Shown here one piece after another: positions 40,382-49,017 of a stretch of DNA of 64,000 nucleotides. Each line of letters opens with the position of its first letter. Positions within the stretch are counted from its first letter, which is position 1. Both the position numbers and the translations under genes were made by a program. The notes beneath the pieces were generated by a model. It was not told the origin of the DNA. It did no database searches and saw nothing but the letters and a program-made list of their open reading frames with translations. Source of the DNA: SZUA-368 sp028533045 (GTDB lineage Bacteria > Spirochaetota > Spirochaetia > DSM-2461); NCBI GenBank assembly GCA_050031985.1, contig JBNAIG010000031.1, positions 62,001 through 126,000 of the forward strand, read 5' to 3'.

Positions 40382-41154
40382 TAGAGTCCGAAAAGACGGC
40401 AGGCGTTCTCGTGAAGGGCTTTCATAACCACCTCGTCATCCTCTTCCCGGAGTTCGGCTATGAACCGGGCGGTGGAAGGGAGGTAGAGGGGTCTGTTTCT
40501 TTTGCCTTTGTACTCGGCGGGAACCATAAAAGGGGCTTCCGATTCGATGACAATTCTGTCGAGGGGAAGGTTTACTACCGTTTCGTGGAGGTTTTTTGCG
40601 TTTCTATAGGTAACATTTCCCGCAAAAGAGAAGTAGATGTTATCGTGCTGTTCCAGAACCTGCTCGGCATAGTTCCAGTCCTCGGAGTAACAGTGAAGTA
40701 CACCGCCCCTGTCGGGAACACGGTCGGAAAGAATATCCAGAATATCCTGCCCGGCCGTTCTATTGTGAATGATTACGGGAACATTATAGGTCTGGGCCAG
40801 TTCCAACTGGGCAATGAAAAGCTCAACCTGTGAACTCTTGTCACCAAATTTTTTATAATAGTCCAGTCCGGTCTCGCCAATAGCAATAACTCTGTCTCTC
40901 TGAATGCCTTCGTAAATTACCTGTTTCCAGTCTCGGCCGGGGTGCTTTACTTCGGAGGGGGATACGCCAATGGCAAAATATACGTTGCTAGCCGTTTCCA
41001 GATTTTTATAGACCTGTTCGAAATCGGCGAGATTATTGGTAACACTTATAATATGGGAAATTTTTTCCTGTTTAGCTTCCTGAGAAATAATAAGCTGTTC
41101 TATGGGATCTTCATTGATAAGCCCAATGTGAGCGTGAGTGTCAAAAAAATTCAT
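40381..41154 (-). CDS. TatD-family metal-dependent hydrolase (second copy)
   Basis: A 257-residue TIM-barrel hydrolase with metal ligands in FDTHAHIG (about 4-11), IGETGLDYYK (about 95-104), PVIIHNRTAG (about 125-134), VLHCYSE (about 151-157) and IVIESEAPFMVP (about 204-215). In the last motif the usual ETDAP is ESEAP, a change at a metal-binding Asp (Asp to Glu) not present in the other copy. It may have a different metal or lower activity. It is the first gene of a tatD-dus operon with its own promoter and Shine-Dalgarno AAGGAA. Confidence 0.9.
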   Translation of the reverse strand: MNFFDTHAHIGLINEDPIEQLIISQEAKQEKISHIISVTNNLADFEQVYKNLETASNVYFAIGVSPSEVKHPGRDWKQVIYEGIQRDRVIAIGETGLDYYKKFGDKSSQVELFIAQLELAQTYNVPVIIHNRTAGQDILDILSDRVPDRGGVLHCYSEDWNYAEQVLEQHDNIYFSFAGNVTYRNAKNLHETVVNLPLDRIVIESEAPFMVPAEYKGKRNRPLYLPSTARFIAELREEDDEVVMKALHENACRLFGL

Positions 41155-41228
41155 TTCGGATTTTCCTTGAGAATAAGGCTGTGGTAGGCGGAATTAACAA
41201 TCCCGCTCAAATTATACTAATAATATAG

Positions 41229-41257
41229 TATATACCACGCGATCCGGTATTAGTCAA
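41229..41257 (-). promoter_or_regulatory. Sigma-70 promoter of tatD-dus
   Basis: On the minus strand: TTGACT (41257-41252), 17-nt spacer, TATATA (41234-41229). The predicted start is about 41222. Confidence 0.7.
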
Positions 41258-41288
41258 TCTAATTCGAACTTTTGCCCTATTTTGGCTC

Positions 41289-42170
41289 TTAAGCTTCAAT
41301 ATCCAGAGGTGTGATCATGGACGTACACTTTTTCATAAGCCCGGCCAGCACTTTGCCCGGACCCGCTTCAAAGTGGTGAGTCAATCCGTCTTTCTCCATG
41401 GATTTGACAGTTTCGGTCCATCTAACCTGTCCGGTAATCTGCTCAATAAGGCATTTTTTAAGAGTTTTTTTGTCTTTGACAGGGGAGGCCATTACGTTGG
41501 GGTAAACTTCCAAAGCCGCATCATTAAATGGACACTCTTCCACGGCCTTGATGAATTCTTCCTCCACAGGTTTCATGTAGGGGGAATGGAATGCCCCGGA
41601 AACACGGAGGGGAATCAATCTGCCTTTGCTCTGTTCTTTAAGGGACGCGCCCATTTGAGCAATCTCTTCTTTATTACCGCTTATTACGGTCTGTTCCGGC
41701 GCATTAAGGTTCGCAATATGAATATTCTCCCATTGGGAAGCTTCTGAGGCCACATCATCTCCACTCAGGCCAATCACCGCAGCCATTCCCAGGGAGGAAT
41801 CATTGATGGCGCCCATCAATTCACCGCGGCGGGCTACGAGCTTGAGGCCGTCCCGGAAGCTGTACGCACCGGCCGCATAAAGGGCGGAATATTCACCTAG
41901 GCTATGACCGGCCGTAACGTGCCAGTTAATTCCCTTTTCCTTAAGATAGTTGGTGTAAATGGCACACACCGTATAGAGGGCGGGCTGCGTATAGTGGGTG
42001 TTGTTCAGCCGATTGTCCGGATCTTCCATAATCAGCTTTTCCATATCGTAGTCGAGACAGCCGGTGGCTTCTCCGATGATTTCGTAACCTCTGGGATATT
42101 TTTCAAGGATATCCTTACCCATTCCTTTAACCTGAGATCCCTGACCGGGAAAAATTAAAGCGATTTTCAT
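41289..42170 (-). CDS. fabD: Malonyl-CoA:ACP transacylase
   Basis: Transfers malonyl groups from CoA to acyl carrier protein to start fatty-acid elongation. The 293 residues have FPGQGSQVKGMGKD at the N-terminus, the nucleophile Ser90 in AGHSLGEYSAL, the malonate-binding Arg in LVARRGELM, and the catalytic His in SGAFHSPYM (about 202). The length is normal. It is separated from other fab genes, which are not in the window. ATG 42170 has GGAG 10 nt upstream. The region upstream is a non-coding gap containing a possible mobile element. Confidence 0.95.
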   Translation of the reverse strand: MKIALIFPGQGSQVKGMGKDILEKYPRGYEIIGEATGCLDYDMEKLIMEDPDNRLNNTHYTQPALYTVCAIYTNYLKEKGINWHVTAGHSLGEYSALYAAGAYSFRDGLKLVARRGELMGAINDSSLGMAAVIGLSGDDVASEASQWENIHIANLNAPEQTVISGNKEEIAQMGASLKEQSKGRLIPLRVSGAFHSPYMKPVEEEFIKAVEECPFNDAALEVYPNVMASPVKDKKTLKKCLIEQITGQVRWTETVKSMEKDGLTHHFEAGPGKVLAGLMKKCTSMITPLDIEA

Positions 42171-42263
42171 TGATACTACTCCGTAAAGAGGGATATTGAC
42201 AAAAAGCTATCATATGTCTAATTAAAAGTCAATCTCCCGTAGAAGCTTTCAAAGCTTAGGTAA

Positions 42264-42424
42264 TGTTCCCAATCATTGAGCTATTTACTTCAGGGAGTTT
42301 GAAACACATCATTCTTCTAATGCTCCTTGCCTCTGGAGGATTAAGAGGACAAGAAGAAGCAATATCTGTGCTAACTTATTTATGAAATCCCGCAATTTTA
42401 GAAAAAGCTCAAGGATTGGGAACA
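42264..42424. mobile_element. Candidate MITE or insertion-sequence remnant
   Basis: The ends are inverted repeats of 19 bp with one mismatch: TGTTCCCAATCATTGAGCT (42264-42282) and, on the other strand, TGTTCCCAATCCTTGAGCT (42424-42406). The 123-bp interior reads as a peptide-like frame (MLLASGGLRGQEEAISVLTY) interrupted by one TGA and continuing NPAILEKAQGLGT to the right end, like the decayed start of a transposase. No target-site duplication is obvious. It could also be a long-range RNA stem. No other copy was noticed in the window. Confidence 0.5.
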
Positions 42425-42435
42425 CTATGATCCCA

Positions 42436-42464
42436 TTGAGCATAATAGAAAACCCTGCTAATAT
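42436..42464 (+). promoter_or_regulatory. Promoter of argJ and the Bat operon; predicts a leaderless mRNA
   Basis: TTGAGC (42436-42441), 17-nt spacer, TAATAT (42459-42464), then 6 nt to ATG 42471, with no Shine-Dalgarno. Confidence 0.65.
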
Positions 42465-42470
42465 TGTTCT

Positions 42471-43745
42471 ATGAAATTCGGTTCTTTAGAAGAGTATGAA
42501 AGCCATTTGGCCAGCCATGTACCCCTGCCGGAAGGGGTTTCTTTTTCCACCTGCACCATCAATTTTATTCCCCGGGAGATAGAGAGCGAAGGGAAGAGTT
42601 TTCCCATGAATATGACTCTTATTGCCCTGGATGAAGCTACGGAGAGCTTTTCCGCCCTTTATACAAAAAATGCCTTTCCCGGTCACCCGGTTGTATTAGG
42701 AAAGGAACTTCTTAAAAAGGATAAACTCAAAGGGCTTTTAATCAATAACAAAATCTCCAATGTTGAATGCCCCGATGGTTATGGGAAGAGTCTTAAACTG
42801 ATTGAAGATATGGAGGGCCTCTTGCCCGGAGAGGGGGTGGTTTTCCCTTTCTCCACAGGAATCATTGGATGGGAACTGCCTGTCGATGAAATGAGGGAGG
42901 CTTTGCCCGAATTGGCTAAAGGGCGAAAACCCGGTTCTGCCCTGTCTGCGGCCCGGGCCATAATGACTACCGATGCCTTTCCTAAGGCCCGCACGGTCCA
43001 GGTGGGTGAAAGCCGCATAACCGGGATTTGTAAGGGCGCCGGGATGATAGAGCCCAATCTGGCCACCATGCTGGTCTTTGTTATGACAGATGCCGATATG
43101 AGCCGTTCCGACCTGGAGGCGTGCTGGAAGAAGGCCTGCAGAAGAAGCTTTAACCGTATAAGCGTGGACAGCGACCAGAGTACGAGCGATACGGCCTTCA
43201 TCTTTACAACCGGTAAAAAGCCGGTAGGCAAGGCTGAATTCTGCCAGGCCCTGGAGGCTCTGACTGTCGAAATGGCTCAGGATATCGTACGGAACGGGGA
43301 AGGAACGGGCCACGTAATGGAAGTATCCGTCCGGGATGCCCTTAGTGAAGAGGAGGCCGCTTCCGCCGGTAAGGCTCTGATTAATTCCCCCTTAACGAAA
43401 AGTGCTGTATTTGGTAATGATCCCAATGTGGGGAGGCTGATTCAGGCCCTGGGGGATTGGGCGGGAAACAGGGATATCCCCCTTGATCGTCAAAGGGTTC
43501 TGTTAACCATGGGAGATATAGAACTGTATAGGGACGGGGCCTTCTTGCTGGATAGCGAGAAGGAGGCCGTTCTCCATAAATATATGAAGGAGAGAGCCCT
43601 GCCTCTCCCTTCTCCGGGGTTCCCTGCCCACGGGAAAAATGTTAAGATAACTGTCCGTCTCGGACGGGGGAATGAGTCGGCCACAGTATGGGGTTCGGAC
43701 CTCTCCCACGACTATGTAAGCATTAATGCGGAATACCGGTCCTGA
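42471..43745 (+). CDS. argJ: ArgJ-family glutamate N-acetyltransferase (ornithine acetyltransferase)
   Basis: ArgJ recycles the acetyl group from N-acetylornithine to glutamate in arginine synthesis and cleaves itself at a conserved Thr. The 424 residues contain the oxyanion segment FSTGIIGWELP (about 127-137), the autocleavage motif KGAGMIEPNLATML with Thr199 as new N-terminal nucleophile, FNRISVDSDQSTSDT (canonical T.D...S.ND variant), NDPNVGRL and the C-terminal HDYVSINAEYRS. The N-terminus is typical for ArgJ in length, but ISVDSDQSTSDT has Ser for the usual Asn before Asp. No other arg gene is near; moxR follows after 16 nt. Leaderless start inferred. Confidence 0.88.
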   Translation: MKFGSLEEYESHLASHVPLPEGVSFSTCTINFIPREIESEGKSFPMNMTLIALDEATESFSALYTKNAFPGHPVVLGKELLKKDKLKGLLINNKISNVECPDGYGKSLKLIEDMEGLLPGEGVVFPFSTGIIGWELPVDEMREALPELAKGRKPGSALSAARAIMTTDAFPKARTVQVGESRITGICKGAGMIEPNLATMLVFVMTDADMSRSDLEACWKKACRRSFNRISVDSDQSTSDTAFIFTTGKKPVGKAEFCQALEALTVEMAQDIVRNGEGTGHVMEVSVRDALSEEEAASAGKALINSPLTKSAVFGNDPNVGRLIQALGDWAGNRDIPLDRQRVLLTMGDIELYRDGAFLLDSEKEAVLHKYMKERALPLPSPGFPAHGKNVKITVRLGRGNESATVWGSDLSHDYVSINAEYRS

Positions 43746-43761
43746 GACCTAAGCGAGGAAA

Positions 43762-44745
43762 ATGGTGATTGACCAGAATTTGAAGAACAGCGTAAAGGAA
43801 GCGCAACTTATTATAGAGAAAGCCCGCAGTGAAGCGGCAAAGAAGATTGTTGGTCAGGATGGTCTGATTGACGGTCTTCTTATGGGGATCCTGGCGGGAG
43901 GGCATGTCCTGGTAGAAGGAGTCCCTGGCCTTGCCAAAACTCTGGCGGTACAAACCTTTGCCGATATCCTTAGTGTGGATTTCAAGCGTATCCAGTTTAC
44001 ACCGGATCTCCTGCCGGCGGACTTGACCGGTACAATGATTTTTCGTCAGCAGACCGGGGAATTTATCCCCCGGAAAGGTCCGGTTTTCTCCCATATTGTC
44101 CTGGCCGACGAGGTTAACCGGGCTCCCGCCAAGGTGCAGAGCGCCCTTTTGGAGGCCATGGCGGAAAAACAGGTTACCATTGGGGATACCACCTACAAGT
44201 TGCCTGAGCCCTTTTTTGTTCTGGCCACACAGAACCCCATTGAGCAGGAAGGAACCTATCAGCTCCCCGAAGCTCAGTTGGACCGATTTATTGCTAAAGT
44301 ACTCGTTTCCTATCCCACGCCGGAAGAGGAACTGGAAATTATGCGCCGGGTGGATAATATGGATGAAATTTCTCTTTCTTCCGTACTCGATCCCCGTTCC
44401 ATCGCCCGGGTTCGTGAAATCGCCCGCGGTATTGAGCTGGATGAACGGGTGGAGAAGTATATTGTCTCTCTCGTTGCCGCCACCAGGGAACAGAATAAAA
44501 GAAAGCTGCCCTTTATACGATTTATCGAGTTTGGCGCTTCACCCCGAGCCACCATCGGTATGATGCGTTGTGCCCGTGTCAAGGCTCTTATGGAAGGCCG
44601 GGCTTTTGTTCTTCCCGAAGATGTACAGGATGTGGCAAAGATTGTGTTGCGTCATCGTATTGTTCTGTCCTATGAGGCGGAGGCGGAAGAAATGACCGCA
44701 GACAGCGTAATCGATTCCATCCTTTCCCACGTTTCCGTACCCTGA
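43762..44745 (+). CDS. MoxR-type AAA+ ATPase
   Basis: A 327-residue AAA+ chaperone of the MoxR family. Walker A is GVPGLAKT (about 53-60), Walker B VLADEVNRAPAKVQ (about 113-126), sensor 1 lies in VLATQNPIEQEGTYQLPEAQ (about 153-172), followed by the C-terminal lid with SPRATIGMM. MoxR proteins usually work with vWA-domain proteins to insert cofactors or assemble complexes, and the next genes encode exactly these. Shine-Dalgarno GCGAGGA. Its stop overlaps the next start (TGATG). Confidence 0.95.
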   Translation: MVIDQNLKNSVKEAQLIIEKARSEAAKKIVGQDGLIDGLLMGILAGGHVLVEGVPGLAKTLAVQTFADILSVDFKRIQFTPDLLPADLTGTMIFRQQTGEFIPRKGPVFSHIVLADEVNRAPAKVQSALLEAMAEKQVTIGDTTYKLPEPFFVLATQNPIEQEGTYQLPEAQLDRFIAKVLVSYPTPEEELEIMRRVDNMDEISLSSVLDPRSIARVREIARGIELDERVEKYIVSLVAATREQNKRKLPFIRFIEFGASPRATIGMMRCARVKALMEGRAFVLPEDVQDVAKIVLRHRIVLSYEAEAEEMTADSVIDSILSHVSVP

Positions 44746-45617
44746 TGACAGATCAAGGGGAACTGAGCCGTCGGGTAAAGCGGATACAGATCATATCCAA
44801 ACGACTGGTGGACACCATGTTCACCGGCAACTATAAATCTCTCTTCCGTGGACCGGGTTTGGAGTTTGACGAAGTGCGCTCCTATATTTCCGGGGATGAC
44901 ACCCGTTTTATCGATTGGAATGTCTCCTCCCGCATGGGCGAACCCTATACAAAGACCTTTAAGGAAGAGCGGGAAATGAACCTTATGGTCCTACTCGATG
45001 GTTCAGCCTCCCTCTGCCATGACCTGGAAGGTTCAAAGCGGGAAATGTCCGGTATAATATTCTCTCTCATTGCCCATGCGGCTAATGCCAATAACGACAG
45101 GGTCGGGTCTTTGATTTTTTCCGATAAAATCGAAGAGTACCATGCTCCCATGAAAGGGAATAAGAATATTCTTAAGCAAGTTTCCCAGGTTATGGGGTTT
45201 ATCCCTCAAGGGAAAGGTTCTGATTTGGCTCTTGCTTCGCGAACCTGTATGGAACTGATGAAGCGGAGAGGTATCTGTTTTATCATATCCGATTTTAAAA
45301 CGGACGGGTATCGTAAAGAATTATCTCTGTTGGCAAGAAAACATGATGTCATAGCCATCTCCTTAAACGATAAGAAAGAACGTGTTTTCCCCCGGGTCGG
45401 TTTTGTGGAACTTCAGGACCGGGAAACGGGCCGTAGGCAAATATTTCATGGAGGAAGCCGGATTCTGCGGGACGATTATCATGAATTCTGGGATCTCCAT
45501 TACTATAAACTGGAAGAATTCTGCCGGGCAAACCGTATCGATTACGTGGAGATCGAAACGGGTGACGATCCTCTGGAGAAAATAATCGCCTTTTTCAAAA
45601 GGAGAAACAAGAGGTGA
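44745..45617 (+). CDS. DUF58 protein with vWA-like domain
   Basis: A 290-residue cytoplasmic protein. The DUF58 signature LEFDEVRSYISGDDTRFIDW is at about 41-60, followed by a vWA-like domain with MIDAS DGSAS (about 85-89) and ISDFKTDG (about 180-187). DUF58 proteins are regular partners of MoxR ATPases. The start overlaps the moxR stop by one base, and the 3' end overlaps the next gene by 4 nt. Confidence 0.92.
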   Translation: MTDQGELSRRVKRIQIISKRLVDTMFTGNYKSLFRGPGLEFDEVRSYISGDDTRFIDWNVSSRMGEPYTKTFKEEREMNLMVLLDGSASLCHDLEGSKREMSGIIFSLIAHAANANNDRVGSLIFSDKIEEYHAPMKGNKNILKQVSQVMGFIPQGKGSDLALASRTCMELMKRRGICFIISDFKTDGYRKELSLLARKHDVIAISLNDKKERVFPRVGFVELQDRETGRRQIFHGGSRILRDDYHEFWDLHYYKLEEFCRANRIDYVEIETGDDPLEKIIAFFKRRNKR

Positions 45618-46486
45618 GAAGGATAGGATTTATAGGACTCATTCTCTTTGGCCTTCAATCTCTTTGTGCCCAGTGGGATGTTGTTGAGGAAGTATTTATT
45701 CCTCCCACCTATTATGTGGGGGATCCGGTTCTTTTGCAGTTCCGTTTGGTTTGGGAAAATGAAAAAGTATTGAACCCTCCCGAGGTGCTTCCCGGTTCGG
45801 AATGGTTGGAAATAGAGTCTGTTACGGTGGAACAAACCGGTTATGAGGCTCTGGTAAATGTCAGATTCCGCTCTTTTATCACCGGAACCCGTTCTTTGCC
45901 TCCTTTGGAATTGGGAGATATTACGGTGGATACTCTTAAAATATTTACCAGTTCTCTCGTAGAAGAGCATGATATACGGGAAATTCAGGGAATTCGGGAG
46001 AATCTGAACTTTCCGGGAATGAAGATCCTTATTCCGTTCTTTTTGCTCTTTCTGATAAGCTTACCCTATCTACTATACCTCTTTATTCACCTTGTTGTGG
46101 ACAAGTTGAAAGTTCTTTTTCGTATACTCTTTTCTTCCGGTCCCAGACGTAAGGTTAGTCGTCTTGTGAAGAAACTGGAGACAAGGTTGGACGATAAAGA
46201 GAGGGAACGGGCTTTTTATATAGACCTGTCATCGGGGATCAGAACCTATCTTACAGAGAGAACCGGGCGAGACTTCCATTCCATGACCACAAGGGATATT
46301 CGATATCTTAATCCGCCTCCCGTGGAAGCAGCCCTCTGGCGTGAGCTGGTTGAGCTATTAAAAATGGCGGACTTGGTTAAGTTTGCCGGTGAGCGTATCA
46401 GTCGGAAAGATAAGGTTCACAGTCTTTCTGTTATGCACCGATTTATTGAATCACTGGAAAAGGAGGACCATGATGCTGACCATTGA
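45614..46486 (+). CDS. BatD-like / DUF4381-type membrane protein
   Basis: A 290-residue protein with a signal peptide (about 1-18, LCA|QW). A periplasmic beta-sandwich (about 20-125; VEEVFIPPTYYVGDPVLLQF resembles the start of BatD domains) is followed by a TM helix (about 136-160). A cytoplasmic helical region (165-290) contains KVSRLVKKLETRLDDKERER and RTYLTERTGRDFHSMTTRDI, as in DUF4381 proteins of MoxR/Bat operons. The start is GTG 45614, overlapping the upstream stop by 4 nt. It probably forms part of the membrane complex with the vWA proteins. Confidence 0.75.
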   Translation: MRRIGFIGLILFGLQSLCAQWDVVEEVFIPPTYYVGDPVLLQFRLVWENEKVLNPPEVLPGSEWLEIESVTVEQTGYEALVNVRFRSFITGTRSLPPLELGDITVDTLKIFTSSLVEEHDIREIQGIRENLNFPGMKILIPFFLLFLISLPYLLYLFIHLVVDKLKVLFRILFSSGPRRKVSRLVKKLETRLDDKERERAFYIDLSSGIRTYLTERTGRDFHSMTTRDIRYLNPPPVEAALWRELVELLKMADLVKFAGERISRKDKVHSLSVMHRFIESLEKEDHDADH

Positions 46487-47474
46487 AGAACCGGCTTACT
46501 TTAGCGTTCTCGTATTCCTTCCTCTTCTCTTCTATTTTTCCTATCTTCGCAAGCACAGGGGAGGGGGAGTCCCCTTCTCTTTTCAATTGTGGAAAGGGCG
46601 TCACGATATCCATACGCCCCTTGTTTTGTCTCTTGTTTATATCGGTTCGGAAATACTTCTTTGGCTCTCGCTTCTGGCCTTTATCGTTGCTCTTTCTGGT
46701 CCGGCTTCTGCGGTTAATAAAAAAGTTTATGTGGAGAGGGGGATGGATATCATGATAGTTCTTGATCAGTCTCCCAGTATGGCTGCCCGGGATTTCGGGG
46801 CCGATGACCGGCTTACAACGGCGCGGGAAATGGTAAAAGACTTTATTCAGGGAAGGGAGAATGATTCCATCGGACTTGTTACTTTTTCTGAAGAGGCCTT
46901 TCTTAAGCTGCCCCCCACGGTAGACCATTCGCTGATTATTGATTCTCTTGACGAATTGACCCTTATCGATAGAGGGGACGGTACCGCTATTGGCATGGGA
47001 GTAGCTCTGGCCGTATTGCACCTTTCCTCAAGCAGCGCGCCGGAAAAAGCGATACTTCTCATTACCGACGGAGAGAATAACCTGGGCGAAATTCATCCCG
47101 AAACAGCTGCGGCTATGGCGGTTCAGTCCAATATCCGGATCTATTCTGTTGGTTTGGGAACCACCGGAGAAGTGCCCATCGAATTTCATGACAAGGATAC
47201 CGGTAAAATCCTCACGGGAACTATGAAGAGTTCTTTTGACAGCACTCTTCTGGAAAAAATGGCCGATATAAGTGGTGGTAAGTATTTTTATGCCCGAAGC
47301 TCCGGTTCACTTGAGACGATTTTTCAAACAATCAATACCATCGAGTCCTATGAGGTTAAAACAAAGATCTCCGTGGAAAAGGAGTTCTTTTACCAGGAAT
47401 TCCTTTTTGCCGCCTTGGCCTTCTTTCTTTTACATTGGCTTATTAGGCGCTTTTTTATGGGGGATATTTTATGA
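46470..47474 (+). CDS. batA: BatA-type membrane vWA protein
   Basis: A 334-residue protein with TM helices at about 9-26 and 50-75. The vWA domain at about 88-290 has an intact MIDAS (DQSPS at about 95-99, Thr in GDGTAIGMG, and Asp in LITDGENN). A C-terminal TM helix (about 308-325) is followed by a short tail. ATG 46470 is used because AAGGAGG lies 4-5 nt upstream and the N-terminal MMLTIEEPAYF matches BatA proteins. An in-frame ATG at 46383 would lie inside the upstream gene. It overlaps its neighbours at both ends (17 and 4 nt). Confidence 0.92.
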   Translation: MMLTIEEPAYFSVLVFLPLLFYFSYLRKHRGGGVPFSFQLWKGRHDIHTPLVLSLVYIGSEILLWLSLLAFIVALSGPASAVNKKVYVERGMDIMIVLDQSPSMAARDFGADDRLTTAREMVKDFIQGRENDSIGLVTFSEEAFLKLPPTVDHSLIIDSLDELTLIDRGDGTAIGMGVALAVLHLSSSSAPEKAILLITDGENNLGEIHPETAAAMAVQSNIRIYSVGLGTTGEVPIEFHDKDTGKILTGTMKSSFDSTLLEKMADISGGKYFYARSSGSLETIFQTINTIESYEVKTKISVEKEFFYQEFLFAALAFFLLHWLIRRFFMGDIL

Positions 47475-48448
47475 GAATTATGGATCCTCGTTATTTTATG
47501 TTTCTCCTCGCACTTATACCACTCTGGCTTTTAAGCGCTTTTTTTTATAGAAGAAGTCTTATTTATTTGCGACGTTTGGGGTACGGGAAAGCCAGTCAGA
47601 TAGTACGAAGATACCGAGTGCGAAGTTATGTTCGGTTTTTATTGTTAAACGGCGTAGTGTTCTTTTCCGTATTAGCTTTGGTGGACTTTCACTGGGGTAT
47701 GAAACCGGAAAGCAGCGATCGGAAAAATCTTGATATAGCTCTTGTTGTGGATATTTCTCATAGTATGCTGGCACAGGATGCGGGAGGTACCCGTCTTGAT
47801 CGTTGTAAAGATGCCATATACCTCCTGCTGGAGGAAATATCCCAGGCTCGCTATTCCTTTACTCTTTTTAAGGGAGAACCGGTGTTATTTATCCCCCTCA
47901 CAGAAGATTTGATAACTTTGGAGACTTTTATTACCCGGCTTAATACGGATTTTATCAGTACTCCCGGATCAAATCTGGAAGAGGCTCTTCTTACGGGGGC
48001 TCGCTCCTTGCCGGATAATCAGGAAAGAAATAGAGCGGTTCTTCTCTTTACCGACGGGGAAGGCCTCGAAGGGAATGTTTTGCAGGCCGCACGGGAGCTA
48101 TACAGTCAGAATATTCAGCTTTTCACCTTTGGTATAGGAACTGAAGAAGGAGATGTAATACGCCTGGCCAATGGAGAGCTTCTTAAGGATAAGGAAGGAG
48201 AAACGGTAACAACCCGGCAGCACAGTAGACTATTGATAGAGATGGCTGATCTGACAGGCGGAACATATCTGGATTTAACGGAAATCTATAATCTAGGCGA
48301 AATAGGAATGGTTCTGAGCGATAGTTATGGACAGTTGGAATCCCGGGGAATCGGTTTTACCTCTACCCACCGCTATCGTTTTTTCTGTTTTATGGCACTT
48401 CTTTTTTGTACGTTATATTTTATATTGGGGAAATTACGATGGGAGTAA
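47471..48448 (+). CDS. batB: BatB-type membrane vWA protein
   Basis: A 325-residue protein. TM helices lie at about 8-25 and 55-70, with a vWA domain at about 84-285 whose MIDAS is DISHS (about 94-98), then SNLEEAL and LLFTDGEGLEG. A final TM helix at about 303-320 is shorter than in full BatB fusions. It is paralogous to the upstream BatA and the two probably form a heteromer. The ATGA overlap with batA indicates coupled translation. Confidence 0.92.
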   Translation: MRIMDPRYFMFLLALIPLWLLSAFFYRRSLIYLRRLGYGKASQIVRRYRVRSYVRFLLLNGVVFFSVLALVDFHWGMKPESSDRKNLDIALVVDISHSMLAQDAGGTRLDRCKDAIYLLLEEISQARYSFTLFKGEPVLFIPLTEDLITLETFITRLNTDFISTPGSNLEEALLTGARSLPDNQERNRAVLLFTDGEGLEGNVLQAARELYSQNIQLFTFGIGTEEGDVIRLANGELLKDKEGETVTTRQHSRLLIEMADLTGGTYLDLTEIYNLGEIGMVLSDSYGQLESRGIGFTSTHRYRFFCFMALLFCTLYFILGKLRWE

Positions 48449-49017
48449 GAAAGTGGAGCCTTTTAGTTATTTTTTCCTATTTTCTCTTTTCCTGTAGCTA
48501 TGTGAATCCCGGTCTCCAGGTTTTCTGGGGAAACTATCTTATGGACCAGGGAAACTTCAAGAGAGCCAACCTCTATTATCTTGAAGCCCTTGAATGGGGT
48601 GAGAATGATTCATTGGTTAATTATAACATAGGAAATGTCTATTATAGTCTGGGCGAGAGAGATTCCGCTCTTGCCCGTTGGAATCAGTCTGACTCGGAGG
48701 AATTAAACTTTCGTTTTATGCTCACTTTTAATAAGGGGGTGTACTATTTCGAAAAGGGGCTTTATGAGGAAGCGGCCCAGTCATTTCGGCAGGCGGTCGT
48801 TCTTAAACCGACCGATTGGGATAGTAAAATCAATCTTGAACTGGCCATGGACCGGGTTAACAATGGATTGGATCTAAAAAACGATGAGACCGATCAAGAG
48901 AAAAAGGACGATCTACAGGATGATACGGAGCGTCTGTTAAACTATCTTAAGCGTCAGGAAAACTATACTTGGGAACCGGCTGAGAAACTTAAAAAAAACA
49001 GGGAGAATGACTGGTAA
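48439..49017 (+). CDS. batC: BatC-like TPR lipoprotein
   Basis: A 192-residue protein with a lipoprotein signal (lipobox LFSC, Cys19). Two to three TPR units follow at about 30-150 (ANLYYLEALEWGENDSLVNY, KGVYYFEKGLYEEAAQSFRQ), then a charged C-terminal tail. The order vWA-vWA-TPR-BatD matches the bat operons of Leptospira and Bacteroides. ATG 48439 is chosen because the lipoprotein signal begins there; the in-frame ATG at 48406 lies within batB. The start overlaps the batB end by 10 nt and the stop overlaps batD by one base. Confidence 0.85.
   Translation: MGVRKWSLLVIFSYFLFSCSYVNPGLQVFWGNYLMDQGNFKRANLYYLEALEWGENDSLVNYNIGNVYYSLGERDSALARWNQSDSEELNFRFMLTFNKGVYYFEKGLYEEAAQSFRQAVVLKPTDWDSKINLELAMDRVNNGLDLKNDETDQEKKDDLQDDTERLLNYLKRQENYTWEPAEKLKKNRENDW

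Larger units (their letters stand above)
42171..42470. other. 300-bp gene-free region between fabD and argJ
   Basis: Contains, from left to right: a candidate weak minus-strand promoter for fabD (TTGACT at 42232-42227, TAGCTT at 42209-42204), a short palindrome AAGCTTT-C-AAAGCTT (42243-42257), the 161-bp element with terminal inverted repeats (42264-42424), and the argJ promoter (42436-42464). No functional gene is seen; a 40-codon frame from ATG 42263 to 42385 is discussed with the element. Confidence 0.7.
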
